A stretch of DNA of 64,000 nucleotides from Stagnihabitans tardus (GCF_009925085.1 NZ_JAABNR010000002.1:124001-188000), one strand, 5' to 3'. Positions 17,495 through 26,517 are shown, numbered from the stretch's first letter. Notes: generated by a model not told the origin, from the sequence alone. Numbers and translations are program-made.

Positions 17495-18655
17495 ATGATG
17501 ACCCCCTTCCCCCTGACCCGTGCCACGGCCCTCGCCCGGCTGGAGGCCTTTTTGCCCGACGCAGGCGCGGCCTATGCAAGGCTGCGCAACCATGACCGCG
17601 GGCTGGGGGGCCATGTCCATGTCTCGGGCCTCTCGGCGGCGCTGAGGCGGCGGCTGATCAGCGAAGAGGAGGTCACCCGCGCCGTCCTGGACCGCCACGG
17701 CATGAAGGCCGAGAAATTCCTGTCCGAGGTCCTGTGGCGGACCTATTGGAAGGGCTGGCTGGAGGCCCGCCCGGCGGTCTGGGCGGGCTACCGCGCCAGC
17801 CTCGCCCATTGGCAAGAGCGGCTGACGCAGGACCGCACCCTCGCCCGCCGCCATGCCGAAGCGGTGGAGGCCCGCACCGGCATCGACGCTTTCGACGGCT
17901 GGATGACCGAATTGGAAGAGACCGGCTACCTGCACAACTGGGCGCGGATGCAATTCGCCTCGATCTGGATTTTCACCCTGGGCCTGCCCTGGGAGCTGGG
18001 GGCCGATCTGACGCTGGGGCGCTTTGCCGATGGCGACCCGGCGTCGAACACGCTCTCCTGGCGCTGGGTCGCGGGGCTGCATACGCCGGGCAAGTTCTAC
18101 CTCGCCGATGCGGTGCGGATCCAGGACATGACGGGCGGGCGCTTTCGCCCCAAGGGGCTTGCGACCAAGGCGACCCTGCCGCGCGACGGCTTCATGACGC
18201 CCGATCCGCAAGCTCCGCGAAGCCCCCTCCGCCCCGACCCCAAGGCACCGAGCCTCTTGCTGCTGACCGTCGAGGACCTCTCGCTGGAGACGTTTCCCCT
18301 GCCGCCCATCACCGCCATCGCCCATCTGCCCGGCGAGACCGAGGCCGACCGCATCGCGCTGGACGACGCGCTGACCCGTGCGCGCCAGGCCTTCCCCCTG
18401 GCCCAGGTCCTTGGCCCCCTGACCCGCGCCACGCTGAAAGACGCGCCTGCGCAGATCGTCACCGGTTTCGCCCCCCTCGGCCCCACCGCCGACCGGCTGG
18501 AGCCCCTGCGCGCCGAGGCCCAGGTGACCGAGGTCCTGCGCGACTGGGACGCCCGCACCTGGCCCCTTTGCCGCAAGGGCTTCTTCGCGCTGAAGGAAAA
18601 GATGCCCGCGCTCTTCAAGGCGCTGGAGCCTGATCTTCTGGCCCATCATGGCTAA
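17495..18655 (+). CDS. Photolyase-like FAD-binding protein with apparently permuted domains
   Basis: 386 residues. Residues about 25-225 match the FAD-binding helical domain of DNA photolyases/cryptochromes: TGIDAFDGWM (128-137), HNWAR (147-151), LPWELGA (164-170), DGDPASN (179-185) and WRW (189-191), aligning with the FAD and electron-transfer Trp region. There is no N-terminal antenna domain. Instead residues about 252-380 (LLLLTVEDLSLE ... WDARTWPLCRKGFFALKEKMPAL) resemble that alpha/beta domain, placed C-terminally. Usual photolyases are about 470 residues. DNA repair activity cannot be claimed; a light or redox role is equally possible. The stop overlaps the next start. Confidence 0.75.
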   Translation: MMTPFPLTRATALARLEAFLPDAGAAYARLRNHDRGLGGHVHVSGLSAALRRRLISEEEVTRAVLDRHGMKAEKFLSEVLWRTYWKGWLEARPAVWAGYRASLAHWQERLTQDRTLARRHAEAVEARTGIDAFDGWMTELEETGYLHNWARMQFASIWIFTLGLPWELGADLTLGRFADGDPASNTLSWRWVAGLHTPGKFYLADAVRIQDMTGGRFRPKGLATKATLPRDGFMTPDPQAPRSPLRPDPKAPSLLLLTVEDLSLETFPLPPITAIAHLPGETEADRIALDDALTRARQAFPLAQVLGPLTRATLKDAPAQIVTGFAPLGPTADRLEPLRAEAQVTEVLRDWDARTWPLCRKGFFALKEKMPALFKALEPDLLAHHG

Positions 18656-18992
18656 GGTCACCGTCTGGTTCGACTCCGGCTGCCCGCTTTGCCGGCGCGA
18701 GATCGCCTTGATGCGCCGCCTTGACCGCAGGGGCGCCATCGCCTTCGTCGATGCCTGCGACCCCGATGCCATCTGCCCCTTGGACCGCGCCGAGATCCTC
18801 GCCCGGTTCCATGCGCAGGAAGGCGACAGGCTCTACGACGGCGCGGCCGCCTTTGCCGCCATGTGGCGCGCCATCCCGATCCTGCGGCCCCTGGGGATCG
18901 TTGCGGGCTGGCCGCCCCTGACCCCGGCCTTTGAGGTCGCCTACCGCGTCTTTTTGCGCCTCCGCCCCCACCTGCAAAGGCTGTTCCGATGA
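18648..18992 (+). CDS. DCC-family (DUF393) thiol-disulfide oxidoreductase-like protein
   Basis: 114 residues with the family signature near the N-terminus: VWFDSGCPLCRRE (residues 6-18), a DxxCxxC motif, followed by the usual helical C-terminus. The function of the family is poorly known; the paired cysteines suggest a thiol-redox role. Overlaps the photolyase-like gene by 8 bases and the following ABC1-family gene by 4 (ATGA), so the three are almost certainly one translational unit. Confidence 0.85.
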   Translation: MAKVTVWFDSGCPLCRREIALMRRLDRRGAIAFVDACDPDAICPLDRAEILARFHAQEGDRLYDGAAAFAAMWRAIPILRPLGIVAGWPPLTPAFEVAYRVFLRLRPHLQRLFR

Positions 18993-20293
18993 GTGACCGT
19001 TTCCGCCCCGTCCCCCAGGCCCGCCTGGCCCGGCTTGCCGCCTTTGGCCAGATCGCCACCGGGGTCGCGGGTGGCGTCCTGGGCGAGGGCCTGCGCCGCC
19101 TGGCCAAGGGGGAGCGTCCGCAGCTGTCGGACCTGCTGCTGACCCCTGCCAATGCGATGCGGGTGACCGAACAGCTCTCGCGGCTGCGGGGGGCGGCGAT
19201 GAAGCTGGGGCAGATGCTGTCTTTGGATGCGGGCGACTTCCTGCCGCCAGAGCTGACCGCGATCCTGTCGCAGCTGCGCGAAAACGCCCATGTCATGCCG
19301 GTGCATCAGCTGAACCGGGTCTTGATCTCGGCCTGGGGGCCCGATTGGCGGAGCCGGTTTGCGAGCTTTGACATGGCGCCCATCGCCTCGGCCTCGATCG
19401 GGCAGGTGCATCGCGCGACCCTGGCCTCGGGGCGGGTCTTGGCGGTCAAGGTGCAGTATCCGGGCGTCGCCAAAAGCATCGACGCCGATATCGACAACGT
19501 GGCGACGCTTCTGCGGATGTCGGGGCTCCTGCCCACGGGTCTGGATATCGCGCCGCTTCTGGCCGAGGCCAAGCGCCAGCTGCACGAAGAGGCCGAATAC
19601 CTGCGCGAGGCCCATATGATGCGCCGTTTCGCCTCGGTGCTGCAGGGCGACGACCGTTTCATCGTGCCCGCCCCGGTCGATGACCTGTTGCGCCCCAATA
19701 TCCTGCCCATGGATTTCGTCGCGGGCAGCCCCATCGAGACGCTGGAGCGCTCACCACAGAAGAACGCGGCGCTGGGGGCGCTGCTGGAGCTGGTCCTGCG
19801 CGAGCTTTTCGACTTTGGCCTGATGCAGACCGACCCGAATTTCGCCAATTACCGCTGGCAGGAGGACACCGGGCGCATCGTGCTTCTGGACTTCGGCGCC
19901 GCGCGGCCCGTGGCGCGCGAGACGGCAGAGGCCTACCGGGCGCTGTTGCGGGCGGGGCTCGCGCGGGATGTGCCCGCGATCCGGCAGGCGCTGGTTTCGG
20001 GCGGGTTCCTTTCGGCGGGGCTCATCGCGCGGCATGGGGCGGCGGTCGACCAGATGGCGCAGATCCTTCTGGACCATGTCGCGGCACGGCCGGTCTTCGC
20101 CTTTGCCGACCGCAGCTTCGTCGCCCGGCTGCGCGCCCTCGCCCAGCCCATCGGAGCCGACCGCGCCGCCTGGAGCCTGCCCCCCGCCGCCACGCTTTTC
20201 GTGCAGCGCAAGATCAGCGGCACGGCGCTTTTGGCGGTGCGCATGGGGGCAGAGCTGCCGCTTCTGGACCTGCTGGACCCCTTCAGGACTTGA
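18989..20293 (+). CDS. ABC1/AarF/UbiB-family atypical kinase
   Basis: 434-residue ABC1-family protein. The family KxGQ motif is seen as MKLGQMLSL (about 71-79), the Ala-rich loop as SASIGQVHRA (about 133-142), the conserved Lys in VLAVKVQYPGV, and the DFG-like metal site as VLLDFGAARP (about 298-307). Homologs (UbiB/Coq8) act in ubiquinone synthesis or related lipid chemistry. Here it is the third gene of the photolyase-like/DCC unit behind bchO, so a quinone or pigment-linked role is possible but unproven. Its end overlaps the convergent SDR gene by 11 bases. Confidence 0.88.
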   Translation: MSDRFRPVPQARLARLAAFGQIATGVAGGVLGEGLRRLAKGERPQLSDLLLTPANAMRVTEQLSRLRGAAMKLGQMLSLDAGDFLPPELTAILSQLRENAHVMPVHQLNRVLISAWGPDWRSRFASFDMAPIASASIGQVHRATLASGRVLAVKVQYPGVAKSIDADIDNVATLLRMSGLLPTGLDIAPLLAEAKRQLHEEAEYLREAHMMRRFASVLQGDDRFIVPAPVDDLLRPNILPMDFVAGSPIETLERSPQKNAALGALLELVLRELFDFGLMQTDPNFANYRWQEDTGRIVLLDFGAARPVARETAEAYRALLRAGLARDVPAIRQALVSGGFLSAGLIARHGAAVDQMAQILLDHVAARPVFAFADRSFVARLRALAQPIGADRAAWSLPPAATLFVQRKISGTALLAVRMGAELPLLDLLDPFRT

Positions 20294-21104
20294 GGCTGGC
20301 TTTGAAGCTCTCGGCCCAGTCGGGATGCCAGCGCGACAGCGCCGGGCGGTTCTGGATGATATCGCCCATGGCCCAGGCCATGCGCTGTTCGTCCAAGGAG
20401 CGCGGCGTGTCGTTGTCGGGGCAGAGGATGTAGAAATCCCCCCGATCCAGGCTTTGCAGCAGGAAATCCACCGTCTGTTCCGGCGTCCAGGCGCCTGCAG
20501 GCTTGGGCGCGCCAGAGGCCGCCGTCATGCCGGTATGGACCCAACCCGGGATCAAGAGATGGGCGCTGACCTCGGGCCTTGTGGTCCGCAGCTCATGCGC
20601 CAGGGCCTCGGTAAAGGCCTTCACGGCGGCTTTCGAGACGTTATAGGCGGGGTTGCCGGGCGGGGTGGTGATGCCCTGCTTGGAGCCCGTGTTGATGATC
20701 GCCCCCCGGCTCACCAGCGCGCCAAAGACCTGGGTGCCATGGATCACCCCCCAGAGATTGGCGGCGAAGGTGCGCTCGAAGGCGCCGGGATCGCCGAGGC
20801 AAGAGGAGCTCTCACCCCGTCCGGCGTTGTTCATCACCAGGCTGACCGGGGCGAGCTCGGTCGCGATGCGACTGGCCGCCGCTTGCAGGGCCGCGCGGTC
20901 GCCCACATCGGCGGGCAGCGCCAGGGCCTTGACCCCCAAGGCCGCCACGGCCTCCCGCGCTTCGCCGAGCATCGGGCCGGGCAGGTCGATCAGGGCGACC
21001 TCCATCCCCAGGCGGGCAAAGGCCAGGGCCGCCGCCCGCCCGATGCCCGAGGCAGCCCCGGTAACGATGGCAGTATGGCCGGAACGCAGGGCGGGATGGG
21101 TCAT
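20283..21104 (-). CDS. Short-chain dehydrogenase/reductase
   Basis: 273-residue classical SDR. Cofactor motif TGAASGIG near residues 15-22, NNAG near 91-94, catalytic Ser in INTGSKQG and YNVSK (Tyr/Lys) near 155-159. The frame extends upstream, but ATG 21104 has AAGGAG before it and the family N-terminus. Substrate unknown. Eleven bases downstream of an aldo/keto reductase on the same strand, so the two probably form a small redox operon. Confidence 0.9.
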   Translation of the reverse strand: MTHPALRSGHTAIVTGAASGIGRAAALAFARLGMEVALIDLPGPMLGEAREAVAALGVKALALPADVGDRAALQAAASRIATELAPVSLVMNNAGRGESSSCLGDPGAFERTFAANLWGVIHGTQVFGALVSRGAIINTGSKQGITTPPGNPAYNVSKAAVKAFTEALAHELRTTRPEVSAHLLIPGWVHTGMTAASGAPKPAGAWTPEQTVDFLLQSLDRGDFYILCPDNDTPRSLDEQRMAWAMGDIIQNRPALSRWHPDWAESFKASLKS

Positions 21105-21115
21105 GATGGGCTCCT

Positions 21116-22084
21116 TCAGTGGAGGGGAAGATGGGGGATATAGGGCGCCTCGAGCCGGGCGACATGGTCTGGCGAAAGGGTCAGGTCCAGGCCCTTGAGC
21201 GTCTCGGCGAATTGTTCGGGGCGCGAGAAGCCGATGATCGGCGCCGCGACCCCGGGCTTTTGCCGCACCCAGGCCAGGGCCACCTGGGCCATGGTCCGGC
21301 CGGTCTCGGCGGCCACGGCCTCGACGGCGCGGATCACCTCGGCATCGGCGGCCTCGGTCTTGGCGTAAAGATAGCGCGCATAGGCGTCGCCCTCGGTGCG
21401 GGGGGTCACGGTGCTCGCAGGGCGCGCGAGGTGGCCGCGCGCGATGGGCGACCAGGGGATCAGGCCCACGCCTTGATCGAGGCACAGGGGGATCATCTCG
21501 CGCTCTTCCTCGCGGTAGATCAGGTTGACCTGGTTCTGCATCGAGACAAAGCGGGTCCAGCCGTTGGCCTTCGCCACGCCTTGGGCCTTGGCGAATTGCC
21601 AGGCATACATGGTGGACGCCCCGATATACCGCGCCTTGCCCGCCTTCACGACATCATGGAGCGCCTCCATGGTTTCCTCGATGGGGGTGTTGGGGTCCCA
21701 GCGGTGGATTTGATACAGGTCGACATGGTCGGTTTTCAGCCTGCGCAGGCTCGCGTCGATCTGCTGGAAGATCAGGCGGCGCGACAGGCCCTGGCGTTCG
21801 GGGCGGGCGTCGCCAAAGACCTTGGTGGCCAGGATGATCTCGTCACGGGGCGCCAGGGTCCAGAGATAGTCGCCCAGGATCTCCTCCGACGAGCCATCCG
21901 AATAGACATTGGCCGTGTCAAAGAAGTTGATGCCCGCCTCGAAGGCCTGGCGGATCAGCGGTTCGGATTGGTCGCGCGGGAGCGTCCAGGGATGGCCGCC
22001 ACGCAGGGGCTCTCCGAAGGTCATGCAGCCGAGGCAAAGCTCGGAAACCTGAAGGCCGGACCGGCCAAGGCGATTGCGTTTCAT
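21116..22084 (-). CDS. Aldo/keto reductase
   Basis: 322-residue AKR of the YajO/IolS-like type (TIM barrel, NADPH). Catalytic residues are visible in FDTANVYSDG (Asp, Tyr), ATKVFG (Lys) and YQIHRWDP (His). ATG 22084 chosen because AAAGGAG precedes it; the open frame upstream is coincidental. First gene of a two-gene unit with the SDR, divergent from ppk2. The substrate cannot be told from sequence. Confidence 0.93.
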   Translation of the reverse strand: MKRNRLGRSGLQVSELCLGCMTFGEPLRGGHPWTLPRDQSEPLIRQAFEAGINFFDTANVYSDGSSEEILGDYLWTLAPRDEIILATKVFGDARPERQGLSRRLIFQQIDASLRRLKTDHVDLYQIHRWDPNTPIEETMEALHDVVKAGKARYIGASTMYAWQFAKAQGVAKANGWTRFVSMQNQVNLIYREEEREMIPLCLDQGVGLIPWSPIARGHLARPASTVTPRTEGDAYARYLYAKTEAADAEVIRAVEAVAAETGRTMAQVALAWVRQKPGVAAPIIGFSRPEQFAETLKGLDLTLSPDHVARLEAPYIPHLPLH

Positions 22085-22181
22085 GGGATGCTCCTTTGGC
22101 AAGAGGCTAGCGCGCGCGCGTCGAAAGGGAAATCCAGTTGCAACCGGGCCAGGGTTCGGGGCGCCGAAATCCGCCCGGGCC

Positions 22182-22195
22182 TTGACCCGGATCAA
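22182..22195. promoter_or_regulatory. FNR/FnrL-type box upstream of ppk2
   Basis: TTGACCCGGATCAA matches TTGAT-N4-ATCAA with one mismatch (C at position 5). It sits 70 bases upstream of the ppk2 ATG in the 180-base divergent region shared with the aldo/keto reductase gene, and could respond to oxygen through FnrL. Confidence 0.5.
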
Positions 22196-22264
22196 CGACA
22201 GGCCCCGGCGCCTTGGGTTTTCTGCCGCTATCCGGCCCTTTGGGCCCAAGCCGAGGGAGAGACC

Positions 22265-23182
22265 ATGGACGACCAAGCCCCCGCTACCCCTGACGAGGCC
22301 CAGCTGCACGGCCCGACCCAGTTCCCGGTGACCGAAGCCGACCGCCTGCGCCATGCCTTCGAAACCGGCCATTACCCCTATGCCCGCGCCTTGGGCCGTG
22401 CGGCCTATGAGGCCGAGCTGGTCAAGCTTCAGGCCGAGTTGCTCAAGGTCCAGATCTGGACGCAGGAGACCGGGCAGAAGTTCGTCATCCTGATGGAGGG
22501 CCGCGATGCGGCGGGCAAGGGCGGCACGATCAAGCGCTTCATGGAGCATCTGAACCCGCGCTATGCCCGGGTCTGCGCCCTGACCAAGCCCTCGGATGTG
22601 GAAAAGGGCCAGTGGTTCTTCCAGCGCTACCTGGCGCATCTGCCGACCTCGGGGGAAATGGTCTTCTACGACCGCTCCTGGTACAACCGCGCCGGGGTCG
22701 AAAGGGTCATGGGCTTTTGCAGCCCGGTCGAATACCTGGAGTTCATGCGCGAGGCGCCCGAGCTTGAACGCATGCTGGTCCGCTCTGGCATAAGGCTTTA
22801 CAAATACTGGTTCTCGGTCACCCGCGACGAGCAACGCGCCCGCTTCATCGCCCGCGAGACCGATCCCTTGAAGCGCTGGAAGCTCTCGCCCATCGACAAG
22901 GCGAGCCTCGACAAGTGGGAGGATTACACCGAGGCCAAGGAGGCGATGTTCTTCTACACCGACACCGCCGATGCGCCCTGGGTCATCGTGAAATCCGATG
23001 ACAAAAAGCGCGCCAGGCTGAACGCGATGCGGCATTTCCTGTCGACCATCGACTATCCCGGCAAGGACCTCGAGGTGATCGGCCAGATCGACCCGCGCAT
23101 CGTGTCCCATGCGGCGCAGGTGATGGATTCCTCGGGTCATATCCTGGAGAGCGCCAAGCATCCGGGCATGCGGCGGCGCTGA
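22265..23182 (+). CDS. ppk2: Polyphosphate kinase 2
   Basis: 305-residue PPK2-family kinase using polyphosphate to phosphorylate nucleoside diphosphates (or the reverse). Walker A MEGRDAAGKGG at about 78-88, Walker B/lid region FYDRSWYNRAGVER near 134-147, and the conserved KLSPIDxxSxDKWxDYTEAK block near 212-232. GGGAGAG lies before the ATG. The class (PPK2-I versus others) is not resolved here. An FNR-like box upstream suggests oxygen-linked expression. Confidence 0.94.
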   Translation: MDDQAPATPDEAQLHGPTQFPVTEADRLRHAFETGHYPYARALGRAAYEAELVKLQAELLKVQIWTQETGQKFVILMEGRDAAGKGGTIKRFMEHLNPRYARVCALTKPSDVEKGQWFFQRYLAHLPTSGEMVFYDRSWYNRAGVERVMGFCSPVEYLEFMREAPELERMLVRSGIRLYKYWFSVTRDEQRARFIARETDPLKRWKLSPIDKASLDKWEDYTEAKEAMFFYTDTADAPWVIVKSDDKKRARLNAMRHFLSTIDYPGKDLEVIGQIDPRIVSHAAQVMDSSGHILESAKHPGMRRR

Positions 23183-23213
23183 GGCCCCAGGGGCGGTGAT
23201 TGACGGGGCCTTT
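23183..23213 (+). terminator. Weak candidate terminator after ppk2
   Basis: GGCCCC (23183-23188) and GGGGCC (23205-23210) can pair across a 16-base loop and are followed by TTT. The loop is long and the U-run short, so the call is tentative. Confidence 0.25.
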
Positions 23214-23229
23214 GGTCGTGGACTAGCCT

Positions 23230-23243
23230 GGGGGGGGGGGGGG
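23230..23243. repeat. G14 homopolymer tract upstream of beta-helix gene
   Basis: Fourteen consecutive G residues, 41 bases upstream of the ATG at 23285. Such tracts slip readily in replication and can vary promoter spacing in phase-variable genes; they are also prone to sequencing error. No other run of this length was noticed in the window. Confidence 0.9.
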
Positions 23244-23284
23244 CAATTCCACGCCAGGCGCTTTTCAATCACCGAGGTTCCCAA

Positions 23285-25321
23285 ATGACGATTCCGGCTT
23301 CAGATGTTGTCTTTGACACGACCACCAATCCCAACGCCGGTGCGCTGCCCGATTATGTCGGCTTCCCCTCCCACGCTGCCTTTGTGGCCTGGGCCCTTGG
23401 CAAGAAACCCGCATTAGGCGTCGTGATCCATGCCGGCGGGCTGGCCTATCGCTTCACCGACAGCGGCACCTACCTTGTGGGCCTGCCCGGCTGGGTGCCC
23501 GAGGGGATCATCAGCCCGTCGCATTTTGCCACCAACACCACCCCCGGAGCGACCGACATGACCTCGGCCGTCCGCAGGGCCTTTGACTATCTGATAGACC
23601 ATGGCGGTGTCATCGACGGGCGCTGCGAGGAATTCGGCGTCTGGGGCCAGGTGAACCTGCCCGGCCGGTCCAATGTCCGCTGCCTGCGCTGCACCTTCAT
23701 CGCCATCAACAATTGGGACCCAGAGCTTCCGGTCTTCAAGATCGCCGCGACCTCACGGGACATGACCTTCGAGGATTGCGTGATCGAGGGCTCCCACAAG
23801 GCCAATGGCTGGCTGATCGACAATGCCGCCACGGTCCATATCCTGCGCTGCCGGGTCCATGGCGTGCCGGATTACGCGGTGCGCAGCCAGACCAAGGCGA
23901 CCGAACTGCGGATCGAGGGTTGCGACTTTCGGCAGTGGAATTGGAATGAGGGCGAATGGAACGTCGCGGCCAGGCGCACGGCCAAGCTGATCGACCTTGC
24001 CACGGTCGATTACATGGTCATGCGCAATGTCTGCGCCTATGCGAAGGAGTGCATCAGCACTTAGACAGAAGGTCCCGGCCAGATCCACGGCAACCATTTC
24101 TACAATGGTTCGAATACGGGCTTGTCGACCGTGAACGGGACGATTGCCGGGCCGAATGTCTCTTTCGTCGGGAACTATATCGACAACGGCCTCTTGCGCA
24201 TCGACGCCAAGGTGATTTCGGGGGACCCGGCATTCCCCGGGGCGAACCCGGCGGCGATCTTCGTGGCGAACCATTTCCACAAGAACGGCAACGGGGGGAA
24301 CCCCTGGCTGATCGAGTTCTTCAACGGGAACGCCTCGAACCTCAGCGGCGCGGTCATCGCCAACAACACCTTTACCACCGTCAACGAGGCCGTCCATTTC
24401 ACCGGAACCTATGTGCCCGATGACCAGAAACGCTGGGTGGTCAGCGGGAATATCTCCGGCGATGGCTCGCAGGTCGTTGGCCTGCCGGATGTGTCGATCC
24501 GCGGCGCGATCATCGCCGATGGCCATGTGTCGATCCGCGCCGACAAGAGCGTCTCGATCATGGCGGACTGGACCAACGACGGCCCGGCCTCGGACAGCAT
24601 CATCAGCCTGGGCACCAATGGCACCGAATATCACCGGGTCTTGGATATCGGCTGGTGGGGGTTCGGCGTGGGCCAGGCCAGCGGCGGCGGCAATATCGCC
24701 GCGCTGGGCTGGAACGGCAGCAACTTCCTCATCAATCCCTCGAACGGGGCGGGCGGCGTCGACAACACCCGGCAGTTCACCTACGACCTGTCCAAGACGG
24801 CCTGGCAGTTCAAGGCGCCCCTGATCTTGGCCGCGCTGGCCGATGTTTCGGATGCGACCAAAAGGGCCAGCTTTGCCCTGGGCGGCATCGCCAGCGGCAC
24901 CCAGGTGACGATCTCCTTGCCCGATGCCAGCGGAACCATGCTGCTGGAGGGCCAGCCGATCGGCGCCACCACGCCCGCCAGCGTCAAGGGCTCGAGCCTG
25001 ACCTCGACCGGCCTTGTGACCTCGGGCACCAGCTTTCTGGGGGCCCTGGCGCCGGGAGACCTGGGCTTCGGCGCCAAGGAGTTCGTCTTCGTCACGCCCA
25101 CGGCCTCGGGCACCTTCACGACCACGGTTCCGCCGGCGGGCACGCGCTGCACCCTGGTGATCACGGCCCAGGGCACCACGAGCCGCAACCTGAGCTTTGG
25201 GGCTGGCTTCGTGGGGGCCGGGGTGCTGGCGACCGGAACCACGCCGGGCAAGAAATTCATCCTGAATTTCGTGAGCGATGGCCAGGCGCTGTATGAGAGC
25301 AACCGCACGGCGGCGCTTTAG
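23285..25321 (+). pseudogene. Right-handed beta-helix (pectate-lyase-like) protein gene interrupted by an in-frame TAG
   Basis: A single frame of 679 codons broken once, by TAG at 24062-24064. The first part (259 residues) has a head, then beta-helix-like coils (FEDCVIEGSHKANGWLIDNA, VHILRCRVHGV). The frame resumes at once after the TAG (TEGPGQIHGNHFYNG) and runs 419 more codons with further coils (IDNGLLRIDAKVI, SGAVIANNTFTTV) and a C-terminal sandwich-like region. This resembles phage tail-spike or polysaccharide-binding beta-helix proteins. No signal peptide is seen. It could be a nonsense pseudogene, a readthrough gene or a base-call error (CAG to TAG would suffice). Alone on its strand after ppk2. 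Confidence 0.75.
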
Positions 25322-25411
25322 GGGCGAAGCTCCACTTGCGACGCCCTTACGTCGGCGGCATGGCTGAAAACCCCGGCCATCATGGCAGGCTCCGCGCAAA
25401 AGGAGCCCGCC

Positions 25412-26515
25412 ATGACCCTGCGCCGCACGCCGTTCCACGCCCTCGCCTCTGCCATGGGAGCCCAGATGGGACCCGTGGGCGGCGGGTTTCTCAACGTCCA
25501 CAGCTATGGCGATGCGGTGGCCGAGCATCTGAACACCCGCGCCCGGGTCGGGGTTCAGGACCTCTCGACCATGGGCAAGATCGACGTCAAGGGACCGGAG
25601 GCCGAGGCCCTGGTCAACCACCTGATCGTCAACGATGCCGCGCGGATGGCGCCGGGGCAGGCACGCTATGCCAGCGTCTGCGCCCATGACGGCGGGATCA
25701 TGGATGACCTGACCGTCTTCCGCCTTGGGTCTGAACATTTCCTGATCGTCACCGGCTCGCGCAATCGGCTGAAGATCCGCGACTGGGTGGCGGCCCATGC
25801 GACGGGCCGCCGGGCCTATGTCACCGACATCACCGCCGCCGTGGCCTTCCCGACCGTGCAGGGGCCGAACTCGCGCGCGCTGTTGCAGGGCCTGATCCCG
25901 GATGCCGACCTGACCGCCCTGAAGCGCTGGACCTTCACCTTCGGGCATCTGGACGGCACGCGGGTCATGATCTCGCGCACGGGGGTCACGGGGGAACTGG
26001 GCTTCGAGCTTTTCGTGCCCTCCGACGAGGCGGCGGGGGTCTGGATGGCGCTGTTCCGTGCGGGCGGCGCCCTGGGCCTGCGGCCCTATGGGGTGAACGC
26101 GATGTTCACCCTGGGGCTGGAAAAGCTGTACCCCGCCCATGGCATCGACATGGACGAGAGCCTCACCCCCTTCCACGTCGGCACCGACGCTTTCATCAAG
26201 TTCGACAAGGGCGATTTCATCGGCCGCGAGGCCCTGTTGCGGGTGCGCGACGCGGGGGTGGCCACGACCTGGGTCGGCCTGGTGCTGGGCAACGACAGCC
26301 CCGTCCCGGCCATGACGCCCGTGATGGCCGGGGGCCGCGCGGTCGGCCATGTCACCTATTCCGACCATGGGCCCTCGGTCGGCGCCGTCCTGGCCAGCGC
26401 CCATCTTGCGACCGATGTCGCCACCGAGGCGGCCCCGGTCACGGTCCTCGGGCGTCCCGCAACCGTGACCCGCCGGGCCTTCTTCGACCCCGAGGGGCTG
26501 CGCTTGCGGTCCTGA
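25412..26515 (+). CDS. GcvT-family aminomethyltransferase-like protein
   Basis: 367 residues covering the GcvT/YgfZ fold: an N-terminal folate-binding domain (VGVQDLSTMGKIDVKGPEA near 47-65, VQGPNSRALL near 148-157, GVTGELGFELFVP near 190-202) and a C-terminal barrel domain (DKGDFIGREALL near 267-278). ATG 25412 is preferred over one ten codons earlier because GGAG lies 8 bases upstream. Relatives include the glycine-cleavage T protein and several tetrahydrofolate demethylases such as DmdA; gcvH or gcvP partners are absent here, so a stand-alone demethylase is likelier than glycine cleavage. Substrate unknown. Confidence 0.85.
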   Translation: MTLRRTPFHALASAMGAQMGPVGGGFLNVHSYGDAVAEHLNTRARVGVQDLSTMGKIDVKGPEAEALVNHLIVNDAARMAPGQARYASVCAHDGGIMDDLTVFRLGSEHFLIVTGSRNRLKIRDWVAAHATGRRAYVTDITAAVAFPTVQGPNSRALLQGLIPDADLTALKRWTFTFGHLDGTRVMISRTGVTGELGFELFVPSDEAAGVWMALFRAGGALGLRPYGVNAMFTLGLEKLYPAHGIDMDESLTPFHVGTDAFIKFDKGDFIGREALLRVRDAGVATTWVGLVLGNDSPVPAMTPVMAGGRAVGHVTYSDHGPSVGAVLASAHLATDVATEAAPVTVLGRPATVTRRAFFDPEGLRLRS

Positions 26516-26517
26516 GC

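Noticed and set aside
20283-23284. Extended minus-strand frames upstream of the SDR and aldo/keto reductase starts
   Set aside because: Both have clear Shine-Dalgarno sequences at the internal ATGs (21104, 22084), and the upstream parts are shadows of the neighbouring gene.
23753-26404. 883-codon minus-strand frame opposite the beta-helix and GcvT-family genes
   Set aside because: Shadow frame; the sense strand carries the family motifs. It does not replace the amber-interrupted gene.
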